Assembly (NCBI GenBank): GCA_013115135.1
Contig: JABANP010000032.1
Coordinates: 124,001-188,000, forward strand
Direction of reading: 5' to 3'
DNA length: 64,000 nt
Source of the DNA: Perkinsus olseni
Lineage: Eukaryota > Perkinsozoa > Perkinsida > Perkinsidae
Within the stretch, counting starts at the first letter, position 1; the number at the start of each line of letters is the position of its first letter. The notes under the pieces are model-generated. The model worked only from the letters and a program-made list of their open reading frames with translations. It was not told where the DNA came from and searched no databases. Below, in pieces: positions 50,275-60,445 of this stretch. Both the position numbers and the translations under genes were made by a program.

Positions 50275-50644
50275 CGTCGTCGTCAGTCTCCTTAGGGAGC
50301 AGCGCTACGTCATTCCGTATATTACAAGATTACCCTCGCTGAATGCAATGAAGTTGAACTGAGTTCTATTAGAAGACAGTCTTCCCGGCTGCCGCTAATC
50401 CGCAGTATCTCCATTTCCACATCTTTCTTCAATCTTGTGTTCCTGTTAATCGTGCTGCGCTGATGCCATGCCACGGGAGAGCCCGGCAGTGATTCTTTCA
50501 CATTCCCATACAATCAGAATGCTCAAAAGCTTCCCACTCTCTTCCCCGTGCATCTCAAGGTCTCTTCGAGCGTTGATGGTTCTCGCCACGGAAGGGATGA
50601 CTGCGGTTGTGGCTGAGGGTGGCGAGACAGAGGGTGGAGGAGTA

Positions 50645-51590
50645 TGCTGGAAGACTCGGTAACGTCGTTACTTGTGTCCGCGCCGACGAAGCTGTTGTCC
50701 ATGCTCAGGATGGAAGAGGCTTGGCGAGAGGCAGTCGAGTGGTGGTCCAACGTCTACAAAGTTACATGGGCGGATCAACCTCAGAATGTGTAGCCCTCCA
50801 CCAGCTGGCATTTCTGAGTCTCACCTCATTCCTCGTCAGATACAATCTGATGGCGATTGGCATCTCCTTCATCATAGTCGTCGCCAGCTTCATCGTAGGC
50901 TCTAGGCACATAACCAGATCGATGGAGGAAGACGGTGAGGGTGGGCTACTGCCCTTTTGGATTGTCCTCTAACCCAATCTCACGGACATACAGTGCGAGT
51001 CTGGTCGCTCGAGCGGGTCCGGTGCGAATCCATACGCATTAAATTGTGGAGTTGGCGTACCGCTCCATCATCAGTCTCGTGCTGTATTGGAATCGGCAGT
51101 GTATCCACGTTGTTTTTTAGCCCGCATCGCTGCCGCCGTGAGCGCTGCTACGGCCTCGCCCGCCGACGCCTCGAAGGAAGAAGAGGAGGGAGGTGTTGGC
51201 GACGCGTCGGCTACTGAGGAGGAGGGTAAGCCGAAGGAGAAGAAGCCCGCGAAGAAGAAGGCAACCAAGACTGGTGGCAGCAAGGCTCGTGGCCGCTCCA
51301 CTGAGCGCAAGGCTGAGGATGCCGAGCCGCAGAAGAGGTGAGAGTGGTGTGGTATGGAAGTGGCTCAATATTTGGCTCCATCAGGTCCACTAGGGCTCGA
51401 TCCTCCTCGCGTGCTAGTGGCGCGCCTTCCTCGCCGGCTAGATCCGAGCCTAAATCTGGGAAAGGGTAGGAAGGGCTGCCAGCATCGACACAACCTGTTC
51501 CTTCGTCAGAACTCCGAAGAGCTCTTCCAAGCGTCGCGCGAGTCGGCCAAGAGCGTGATGGCTCAAGATTCGATTAATTCAGTTCAATAG
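50645..51590 (+). CDS. Membrane protein with Trp-rich helix and basic tail, copy 2
   Basis: First exon from 50645 reads MLEDSVTSLLVSAPTKLLSM and EWWSNVYKVTWADQPQN, matching AWLHKVYQAVWVEQPEVV of copy 1, and is followed by a GTAGCC donor at the same place. The next exon (about 50800–50925) encodes membrane helices (LTSFLVRYNLMAIGISFIIV VASFIVGSRH). Then come an acidic and a Lys-rich tail (PKEKKPAKKKATKTGGSKAR, about 51220–51290) and, after a GTGAGAG intron, a Ser/Arg-rich piece (RSSSRASGAPSSPARS). The tail is histone-H1-like in composition, suggesting contact with nucleic acid or chromatin from the membrane. The C-terminal end is not fixed. Confidence 0.5.
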
Positions 51591-51849
51591 ACATTATTGT
51601 CACTGTAGACTCCCTTTGATGACGATTCGTGCTGACGATGATTGTAATGCATACGAGCTCTGGGAATAGTGCCGCGTTCCTTTCGAGGGTCGGGTGGAGT
51701 TAGCTGTCAGCAGTTAGGAGAATCCAATGGTTTTATATTTAAACATCGTAGTGAAGAACAACAGCAGCATAGTGGAGGACAGCATTGAGAAACGGACGGG
51801 TCGAGGGATCTTGAGTGAGTTCAGACTGAGAAGGCTCTCGGTAGGCATG

Positions 51850-52758
51850 ATACTCATGGTCGTCAGGTCAAATGATGTACCACATAGCATCACTGATTAT
51901 ACAGGATACAGCAGTAACGGACAGGGTGGCTACGGCGTGCTTGGAGGGGTTGGAGGCCACCCTTAAAGGAGAGCACAGCCTGCAGGTCAGCATGATGGTG
52001 TATCATAGCAACTTGACGGTATATAATTATTCAACTTCACTGCACGGCGACTGATTATCATCGATAATTTCCAATCTAGAGGATCAATCAAAGTCCGGAC
52101 GTTTCTATTCTGGAACTGTCGATGCGACCTTTTGGCGATTTCATGCGTGATGCATTCATCTCGCTGACAGGGTGCTGTCGCCTAAGGGCAGTCCAGCGTT
52201 CAGAAGTGATGTGGTTCGTCTTCCCACAGGTTGAGGTCACTAAAAGAGGCGTGTGGGGTAACTACTTCGTACTGGAGGTGCGTTTGGTGGGAGTCCCTCA
52301 TGACGCAGTGAGCAAGAGCAAGGGTCTGCTAGTCGGAAGTAAGTGCCAAGTATCAAACGACCTCGTCGAATGCATTCCTCGAGGTATGATAAATCTGTTT
52401 CGAGTGACAGCATGCTCTGACGCCTCCTACACCAACGCCATGGTGTTCCGTAATGCAGAGAGGCTACTGCAGCAGAGGCTGCCCAGTGAGATCGCTCACA
52501 AGCTTGCGGAAAACGGCGTGGATGCTGATGTTGTCATTAAGGTTAGTTGCCTCTCTCCGTGATGTTGGCAGTTGTCCTTTTCAGAGTGACAAGAAGGAGC
52601 AGGAGCTCTACCAAACCGTCATGATGCATCAGGCTAGTCAAGAGGAAGATTCCGATGATGAATCGGACGACTGGAGCTTCGAGAGCGACTACGTCTTTGT
52701 CAACCGGTCGGATGCCATCATTGATGAGGCCTCTGCCGTACCGACCCTGACGCGATGA
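51850..52758 (+). CDS. Hypothetical multi-exon protein with acidic C-terminus
   Basis: Not recognised. Blocks with coding character: TACLEGLEATLKGEHSLQ (about 51930–51985), VEVTKRGVWGNYFVLE (about 52231–52278), SDASYTNAMVFRNAERLLQQ then RLPSEIAHKLAENGVDADVV (about 52420–52540), and after a 43-nt GT–AG intron SDKKEQELYQTVMMHQASQE and an acidic part (EEDSDDESDDWSFESDYVFV) ending at a stop at 52756–52758. The helical block before the acidic tail is the best defined. No catalytic motif seen. Confidence 0.5.
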
Positions 52759-53079
52759 CGACACGCTAATTCGGCACCAGCCACGTACACTGACCTCAAC
52801 AATTCTGGAACTGTCCTCTTCTCCTCATCCTCATGGTATCGATTTTACACTCGAAGATACGTTCTGTGATATTTTATGTCCCAAGTGTTGTGTTTTCGAC
52901 GGCAGTGATGGGAAGCTGCAGTGAGAACCCAACCTCACCGTGATCGATGTCGACTGCAACCGATCACCATTACGGACGAGGACTCACTGTGTGTGTGAGT
53001 TTGAAGTCCAACGCCGACAGTACGGCTTAGTTAGACTAGCACCGACGTACCTTTCTGAGGGTTATTAGCTCAGCCTGTT

Positions 53080-54473
53080 AAATAGACTTCTGTTCATCAA
53101 GCCAAAAAACGCTGCTGAGGACTCACTGAGCAATGTTGGTATGAGACCATCGTTGAATTGTATAATAACATCAATACGTGAACCAGGCCGGCAAAGGAGA
53201 CAGTCACGAGAGGCATTATGGTGTGAGACAGTCAATTTTGTACAACATTTCCTCACGGCTCTACGCGAAGGAAGAGCACTTGGCCGCGCCAGCCTCTATT
53301 ATGATGCCCTATCCATGACCATATCAGTGGAGGACCTACGCCATCGCTTCACGGAATTCCAAATCGACGGCTGTGTCGATATTGGAGCCTTTCATGAACT
53401 GGTATGCTATTCTACGCTTCCCCTTTGGGATGGAACGTTCCCGTGACGCCGTGGCGCGCTTCCACTCGACGTGGTCCGACTTCACGAACGAGATGATGTG
53501 TCCACTAGGTGCGAAGCTGCCACCTCGGGGAGGCCACTCTCAGTGACGGTCTCATCACAACCCTTTTCAAGTTGCTAGATGTTTCCCAGACGGGGCGTCA
53601 TCAACTGGGCGGAATTTGAGAGGTATGCCAGAGCCAACACCGAGCCGAGGAAATCTGCCCTCGGTCTGTCCACAGCGTTCTACCAGAGTTCACATTCCTG
53701 AACTCCTCGAGCGTGTTTTCGACAGGCTCGGCCGCGGGACACGTTATCATGGTAGATCGAAGGCTGATGTCCTGTCAGGCTGCCCTCACTGCTGATGAGC
53801 ATCGCTCTCAAACCGAGTCATCCAGGGGATCCTCTCCCGCCGTCAGGGACCGTCGAAATCCCTCCCGTAGCAGTTCCGATGAGCTCGAGTGTTCGGCCTG
53901 TCAAGTAGGAGATAAATCAGAACGATTTACGAATTAGCTGCAGTCCCTTCAGGCTCACTCTGCCAGCAGTCGAGGAAGGTCAGCTCGACAAAGGCTCAAC
54001 CTGGGCTAAACTTGGCCTCGAGATTGAGGACGACATACATCTGGCATCGAGGTGAGGTCAGTTCGCTTCTCCAGTGGCTGATAGCCCTCCAGCAAGCATG
54101 CTGGCTACACACAGGAGAAGGCCATCACTATGACGATCTACTCTTCGCAGTTCGATTGGTCGCAGTCGGAAGAAGTCCCAGCCGAGATTACTCAAGAGCG
54201 CCGAGCGTTTCGGTAAATACGAGGATTCTCTCACTGGCCGAAATGATGCAATCACGCCCGAGGTATATGATATTCCACAATAATTTCATCGCCCATTTGT
54301 CGCTCCGTGAACAGGTGTCGCAGAAAGCCGTTGATGGTGGGAGCCCTCCTCCCGTGGCTTCGAGACAATCTCGACGGCCGTCACCGCGTTCATCGTCTCC
54401 CTTTGCGCGGGTAGCTTCTGTGGAAGAGTGTGTTGCTTCATGGCTGAATGGTGGAGAGCCGCCGTTACTTTGA
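53080..54473 (+). CDS. EF-hand-like protein
   Basis: Exon about 53083–53400 reads VNFVQHFLTALREGRALGRA and TEFQIDGCVDIGAFHEL, a divergent EF-hand-like helix-loop-helix. The next exon (about 53509–53620) has SDGLITTLFKLLDVSQTG and, one base out of frame, GVINWAEFE; together they would form an intact calcium loop D-x-S-x-T-G-x-I-x-x-x-E. The frame break is one extra G in a G4 run at about 53595. Later exons are WAKLGLEIEDDIHLAS (about 54015), TMTIYSSQFDWSQSEEVPAE (about 54130–54211) and a Ser/Pro/Arg-rich end (RQSRRPSPRSSSPF, then VEECVASWLNGGEPPLL) with a stop at 54471–54473. Family not further defined. Confidence 0.5.
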
Positions 54474-55080
54474 ACTGATGAGTGTTGCGTCTATCGGAGT
54501 ATCGGGACGAAGATGATTAGGGAACCTCATCTTCCGAATATGAGGTTCGTACCACCGCCGAGACGACCCGAAGCATGCCCCTTGATCGCCCCGTTGGCAC
54601 TGACATAATCTTCCTGCCGGCGTGCTTCATTCTAGGTCGTTCTCCAGCGGCCACTCAAGGTTCGAGAACAACAGCGATCGGCGTGTGAAGGTTTGTAGCC
54701 CAACGCCGCTACCGTCTTTTTAGACTCTTGCGGATGTGCTCTGGAGGGAGGCACAGGCTATGCCAGCATTCGGTCGTCACTGTGACTCCAGCGCGTTTAT
54801 CCCGGTGTATACAACACCAGGGAATACAGATGGTGTTTAAACTTGGTAGCATCAAAAGTTACACAACTCGCAGATGCATCGATGCATTATTTTCTCACAA
54901 TTTTCCGCAAAGGAGTGGTACTCACCGGAAACACTTGCCGAACGCAAAGCACGCCCTCGAAATTCAGCGCGTGAGTAAATTTACAAATGTTCACATCATG
55001 CTTGCGCTCATCATCATTATCATTCCCGAGTTGGTCGATGGGAACTCGGAGACTTGAAGTCGGCAGAGAAAGTAGCTAAG
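54474..55080. other. Intergenic stretch, no gene seen
   Basis: Short frames only. A run of ATCATCATTATCATT lies at 55007–55022. No motif or splice-consistent exon found. Confidence 0.4.
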
Positions 55081-55081
55081 T

Positions 55082-55750
55082 AGCTCTCCAGCCTGACATC
55101 ACTCGCAACATCCGCGGTTCAACCTAAGATTCCCTCACTCGTCAGCCAGTTCGTGAACACGCCGCAAATCGCCGAGGTGCTGGCCCGAATCCAATCTCGG
55201 ATTCAGCATAAGGAATGCGTCCCTGAGAGGCGCCACCAAGATTCGATCGGTTGTGGTCAAAATCGACAGTCGGCCCACCGTTTGGACGATTCCTCCAATC
55301 GGAGCAACGCTCGAATGAGCAGTCGAGTGGCCGCCGCCCGACAACTGGAGAGAGCAGGAATCATTCCAGGATCGTTCCAGAGGGATTAAATTGATAGACG
55401 CGACTCAGTGAGGCCTCATGGAAGAACACAGGACCCCTTCACCCACCGGGTTTTGAGATTCCCTCAGGCGGCTAGCGGCGATCTCGAGGAGCCGACACAC
55501 AGACGCCGCCCCAGCGGGGTACTGATTACAGGGATCGGCAGTCGATTCTCCACAACAGGCTTTTCTCACAGCGAATGAAGGAGAAAGCCTCTCAATATCG
55601 TCAGCGTGGTTAGTGTGACCGTTGGTGGTGGTACTAGGGCTTGCTTCCTGGCTCTCGCGAGGAAGGGACACCGATCGACGAGGAGCCTGTAAGCGGCAGT
55701 ACGCCTACTCCCCAGCGCTGTGTACAGCTCCGAATACCCCGGACTTATTG
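55082..55750 (+). CDS. Hypothetical charged protein
   Basis: Family not recognised. Block about 55090–55380 reads SLTSLATSAVQPKIPSLVSQ FVNTPQIAEVLARIQSRIQH, then SSRVAAARQLERAGIIPGSF. A second block (about 55478–55611) is polar and basic: DTQTPPQRGTDYRDRQSILH and LFSQRMKEKASQYRQR, followed by a GTTAGT donor. A last piece (TPIDEEPVSGSTPTPQRCVQ) may end at 55750. Introns inferred; start not found. Confidence 0.4.
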
Positions 55751-56169
55751 ACCAACGCAGCTGGGGTGAACTGTGGTGGCATTAGCCTTACTTCAAGTTG
55801 AGGAGCCCTCGTACTTTTTTTGAGGCGCGCGACATGTACCTCCCATCGTCGCGCTTAGAGGTGTGCTCATTGACTGTTGTTGCGCAGGCAAGTGGCCTCT
55901 GATAGAGGTGAATGCCGCATGCAGCCGAGGCAAGTACCGATTATGATGATGATGATGGAGAGTTGGTGGGGGACAGTTCACAGCACTCTGATGCTGAGTA
56001 TAATACATGAAAGAAAATCACTAAGGATCCCCACCCGGGTAATTTCGCTCCGCCAACTAACTCAACAGCGAAAAGACGCTGTAGTGAGTAAACGTACACT
56101 AAGGGCAGCCTCATTCACTTGCGTTCACCAAAGTCTCTCACAAATACTGTTCTCTGGCACGCGCCAAGT

Positions 56170-57300
56170 AATTTACTTTCCAAAACGTCTGTTGCCTCCC
56201 TTCCCTCCCTTTGCCGCCCTTCCTGCTGCCGCCGCCTCCACTGTTGGGCTTGAGGATGACCTTCACCACTCCAGAAGGGCTCATGGTAGCCTGTCGGAAA
56301 CCACCGGAACGGCCCTTTCCTTTGCCACTGCCCTTGCCACCTGGAGGAACGACAAGCATATGGCAGCACATAGTAATACAGAACAACTAGCCTTGCATGT
56401 ACACGGACAAAAACGACTCGGAGAAGACAAACGATGCCTCGAGTAAGTACTTCGAAGCAGTGTGCGTGAGAAAATACACATCCATAATTGAAAGCAGGCG
56501 AGCAACAAAACTTCACGGAAGCCGATGAGTGATAGAGAGGCTCGGATGAGCTTGGCGATGGTAACACTGTCGAATGCACAACTCATACTGTTCCACTCAC
56601 CGAGATTTCTCAAACGCCCCGCTGATCCCATAGAAAGGGCAATCAACTATCCTACCGCTGAGCTGCTGATAACAGTGGGATAGCCTCCAACCATGCCCGC
56701 ATACCAGTGCACTCCCTGCCTACTACCGGGGCTCCTATTATTACTCCAATACCCTCCTTTCCGCGCCCTCAAATTGGGGGACTGGAACTGCCGTCCGTCC
56801 GACTGTTGACGATCATCTCTCGTCATCATAACGACATCATCTTCGCTTCCCATACGGTCGGAATACATACCCCTGAGAGAGATTACCGCTGCGCCACGAA
56901 ATTCATCTCCCTCTGCCCTACATGCTGGTGATTCCACGGACTTTAGCGTTGGGCACCCGACGGCTTTCGGCGCCGCCTGGGGAGCCTTCGTAGTCATCGT
57001 CGACCTTACGAGGGCCACATCGATCGTCATGTTGATCGTAACTACAACAAGGCACATGCAGGAGCCTCCATAGCCGCCTATAGTGACGTTGAAGCATCGA
57101 ACCCAGTCACGGCTACTAGAGAGCTAGTGCAAACCTACACGAGACTGTACGCAAACAGACGAGGGAAGGGCCTACCACTACTACCCCATCGTGGCCGCCC
57201 TTCCTGCCTCCTCCGCCATTGGCTCTCCCCCGCATGTCGAAGTCGTCCTCGTCGGAGTCGCCGCCCGACTTTAGGAAGATACTCTGCGTATCACACCTGC
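56170..57300 (-). CDS. Gly/Arg/Lys-rich (RGG-like) basic protein
   Basis: Minus-strand blocks in order: SIFLKSGGDSDEDDFDMRGR then ANGGGGRKGGHDG (57284–about 57180), DDDYEGSPGGAESRRVPNAK (about 57005–56945), DDRQQSDGRQFQSPNLRARK then GGYWSNNRSPGSRQGVHWYA (about 56815–56700) and GKGSGKGKGRSGGFRQATMS then VVKVILKPNSGGGGSRKGGK (about 56345–56190). Such low-complexity Gly/basic proteins usually bind RNA. Frame at the very end is unsure: one G less in the final G-rich part would give a basic end and a stop. The start lies upstream of 57300 and was not found. Confidence 0.45.
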
Positions 57301-57309
57301 GAGTCATCC

Positions 57310-58985
57310 GAATTCAAAGAACGACTGACGGCGGAAGATTTGTCCACCCGGGCCCTTACTAACCCAACTTAACTCAACAGCACAGGTCTCATAGTGACCC
57401 TATGATAGGCTGACTGCACGAAATCAGGGACTCTGCACAAAGCCAAGGAAGATTTCCGCTCGCCTGGGCCTGGCCTGGGGAGGTGCTCGTAGTTCACATG
57501 GCAGTAGAGTGAGCGTGTTCGGAGCTTGGGTGTAAGGCTGCTAGGCGTCAAAAAGTCGACCAAGACCTAGTGGAGCACTGACCGTAACCCCCATGAACCC
57601 GAAACCCGACTCAGGTCGCCCTTTGGGCCACCTTCACCTAAAACCAGAAGGCGGTGCAACGTAACAGACCAGTAGTTTCGGACGAGCTCTACCGTGGCCT
57701 TCGCTAAGTGCAGACTCAGCACTGCAGAGGTCCTTGGAGAAGTGAATTAACCCGCTCTCACACGAAGGACTACAGCGACCACGAGCACTGGCATTGCATT
57801 ATACACGGGGACTGATCGCGGAAACTTGGAAGCCGGAGTATGCAAGCCTCGAAGACGTGTGCGATAGCGACTCGTACTCGAAGGCTTCGTCAGCCTGAAG
57901 GAAATAAATAACAAATCCCGTTGGAGTTGAATCGAGACTCCACCACACGAAGGGGAGCGCCCCTTTATGTGCGACTGTTCGAGATGGATTTCAAAAACCC
58001 CGGATAGCGCCATCGTCAGGAAAACCGAGTTCATCCGAGCTGAGGCTGCCGATGACCTCCACGCCCGGCACGTATAACACGGAGCATCATGCACTTCACA
58101 CACAGGTAGTCTACTAACACGACGCCCACTCGCTATCAGCGCTGAGTTTGGTAAGGCAAGCACAACGACACAAATGACGTGTTAGTCTGCGAGACCGACT
58201 CCGCAGAAGGCTAATGTTCATGATTCAAGGCAGACGGAAAATCGATTAGCATGGCGTCCGCTAACATAAAATGCGCATTACCATTCCTGAGGAAGTGATC
58301 AAATTAGTTGCCTCGCACGCATGCGGATTAGAGTCGTCTGAGCGGCCTGTGAGCTTGCTAAAGAGGAGCGTGAGAGAGGAAGAGCTGCCGTAATAGGGTA
58401 ACACCGGGAGATCAAGTCGGAAGGCCGGCAGTGGCATTCATCGACTATTGTCCGGGCCGGGGTGGTTACAGTAAGTGGCTTGCTCAGGAAGCCGCTCGAG
58501 AGGTGACGTGTAAATGAGCCATCAGGGCAGCTTCGATGGTATTGGACTCGCCATTGCCCTTAGCATTGAGGGTTGTGCCGTCTGGGAGTCTCTATGTGTG
58601 AAGGCAGCGGCGGCATCGGTTTGCCTGATGGGCCTACCTGCCCAGCGTCCTGTGAAAATGTAGAAGGGTTGGGTTGTTGTGACTAGTGCAATGGTTCATT
58701 GGAGCTTCTCATCTAGCACCGCCCGTTAAGATGGTCGGGTGAATGAAGATCCAAACGGAGCGAGATTCCCATCCTGCCGAAGCAAGACTCTCTTTGGCGC
58801 AGCGAGTGGAGTAGTCGCCGCTCGAACTGGAGGTATCGGGCCCAGAGTGTTGTGCAGGCAGGGGCTGGTCCTCACGGCCCTGGTCATCATCTACTGGTAG
58901 CGGGGTGCTCTCGTGTGATTGACGAATAGGTTTCCGCGGCTCGCCTGTATTAGCATGCCTCTAGGTCTCACGATTGTGGTGCGTT
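57310..58985. other. Region without a supported gene
   Basis: About 1.7 kb. A 138-codon minus frame (58163–57747) exists but has irregular composition and no motif. Repeated short phrases such as GGGTTTAGG-type sequences are not seen. It probably contains the 5' part of the Gly-rich gene (minus) and the promoter of the coiled-coil gene (plus). Confidence 0.4.
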
Positions 58986-58989
58986 GAAG

Positions 58990-60243
58990 ATGACGGGGTG
59001 TTATGTCGCTGCTGCTTCCAGTCAACCTTCGTTGTTGCCGATGGTTTCCCCCGAAAGCGACCCTCCAGGAACGCCGCACTCCTCCCGCTGCCAGGCGAGG
59101 TCCCCCAGCCGCGTCGTCAACGGCCTAATTAACTCTCCCATAGACGCTACTAACACGAACAGCGTTGGTTACGCGTGTAGGGATTTTGCCGTTACACTGC
59201 GCCCGCTCTCGACTTGGTGTTCGTTAGATCGATCGCCCGGCCCGAAGCACTTCATGTTGAGTCCACGTGGCTCGGAGGGCGGGGATGATGAAATGGAAGC
59301 GTCGGTTGACCGACTGGTAAGCTGTGATGGTATCTGTCCTCGGGATGCTATTTGTTACACTGCTGTTGCTCATCGTGTTCGTCTCCCTTCAGGATGAGGT
59401 ACCTCTGATCGCCTCGGGGCACCATTATAGAGGTAGTCGAGGCTTGAGGGTAGTGAACCAGCCTGGTCAGAGAGAGTCCATGATAGCCGTTGTCAGGGAG
59501 CCTCTCTCACGTCGGGGTCCCTGTCCCTGGGGCTGCACCAGTCTAGTAGGCTCGGGCAGCTGACGTTGAGACAGAAGGTCGAGCGGGTCTCAGAAGGGAT
59601 AGACTTGCTTCGCCAGGTGATATGGGTGTGAGCTGGAGTAGCAGCGATAGGCCGTCGCTGACTCCGAGGGCGGCGTTTTTAAAATAGCTTCAGTGGCTGA
59701 AAAGGCGCTTCGAGTCGAGTCGCGCTCTAGACGAGGGAGATTCGACGCGATGCAGTCGCCTGGATTTGAACCCACGGCTTCTCGAATAGCAGTGTGCCGC
59801 GCTACGCATCAACTGATCGGACGCGGTGATTAGTGGCTCCATCTTGATTTCCGCAGGCTCACAATGAAGCAGTCTACAGTTCCCAGTCGAGGTGTGACGA
59901 CCTTTGGAGGGACATACAGGCCGTCAACGAGAGCGTAGCGCAGTGCAAAGAGGAGGCGACTGCCAGTGCCCGAGAGCAGCACCAGTGAGGTTAAAGTCCT
60001 TAACAGAAATGAGTGGGCTATTCTGCAACCTCAAGATACGTCGATGAGTTGAAGGCAATTCTTGAGGGTCACATCAGACGGAGCGAAACGTGCATTATGC
60101 ATATTCAAAACCAAGTGGAGAAGGTTGCCAAGAGGCAGGACCGTCTCGAGCGTGCAGTAGGTCATCTCGAGAATACGTCGGCTCTAGTCGTCATTCTCAC
60201 CCGGCGTCAGGTCCAGCTGTTAGAGGCTCAGGTGCTACGCTAG
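58990..60243 (+). CDS. Coiled-coil protein of unknown function
   Basis: First exon (58990–about 59178) is Ser/Pro-rich (MTGCYVAAASSQPSLLPMVS). Next blocks: GDDEMEASVDRL (to about 59318), DEVPLIASGHHYR (about 59395–59430), GQLTLRQKVERVSEGIDLLR Q (about 59552–59618), AHNEAVYSSQSRCDDLWRDI QAVNESVAQCKEE (about 59860–59985) and a long final exon (about 60028–60243) with YVDELKAILEGHIRRSETCI and VEKVAKRQDRLERAVGHLEN, ending at 60243. The later parts form heptad-rich helices. This layout resembles coiled-coil nucleoporins of the Nup62/Nup58 group, but no FG repeats were seen, so no name is given. One intron (about 59619–59857) carries a tRNA-like sequence. Confidence 0.5.
59752..59824 (-). repeat. 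tRNA-like element in an intron
   Basis: 73 nt on the minus strand starting GCGTCCG and ending CGACTGC (5 of 7 acceptor positions pair, one by G–T), with an A-box-like GTTGATGCGTAGCGC and a B box GTGGGTTCAAATCC at tRNA spacing. The anticodon stem is broken. Probably a tRNA pseudogene or short tRNA-derived element. Confidence 0.5.
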
Positions 60244-60445
60244 TGTGCATTAGTTCACCCGCTGTTAATAGTCATGAAACGTAGTAGCATAAGCACTCAA
60301 GACGTTGTTCAACATCTGACGGGCTCTTGAGTTGGAGTCCTGTTATCGACCGGGATGGGACCACCCAACCAGCAAGATGTGCCCTTACACGCCTATCAAA
60401 GACCCTGTTAGATTTTTTTCTAGCTCGGCGGCTTAGTCCGCGGGA

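Noticed and set aside
51087..51341. A stand-alone histone H1 gene
   Set aside because: The Lys-rich stretch follows membrane helices in a gene paralogous to 48930–49571 and has no globular H1 domain.
57747..58163. A 138-codon minus frame
   Set aside because: Irregular composition, no motif and no link to flanking exons; likely chance.
60013..60243. Naming the coiled-coil protein a Nup62-type nucleoporin
   Set aside because: Heptads are present but no FG repeats or diagnostic motif were seen.
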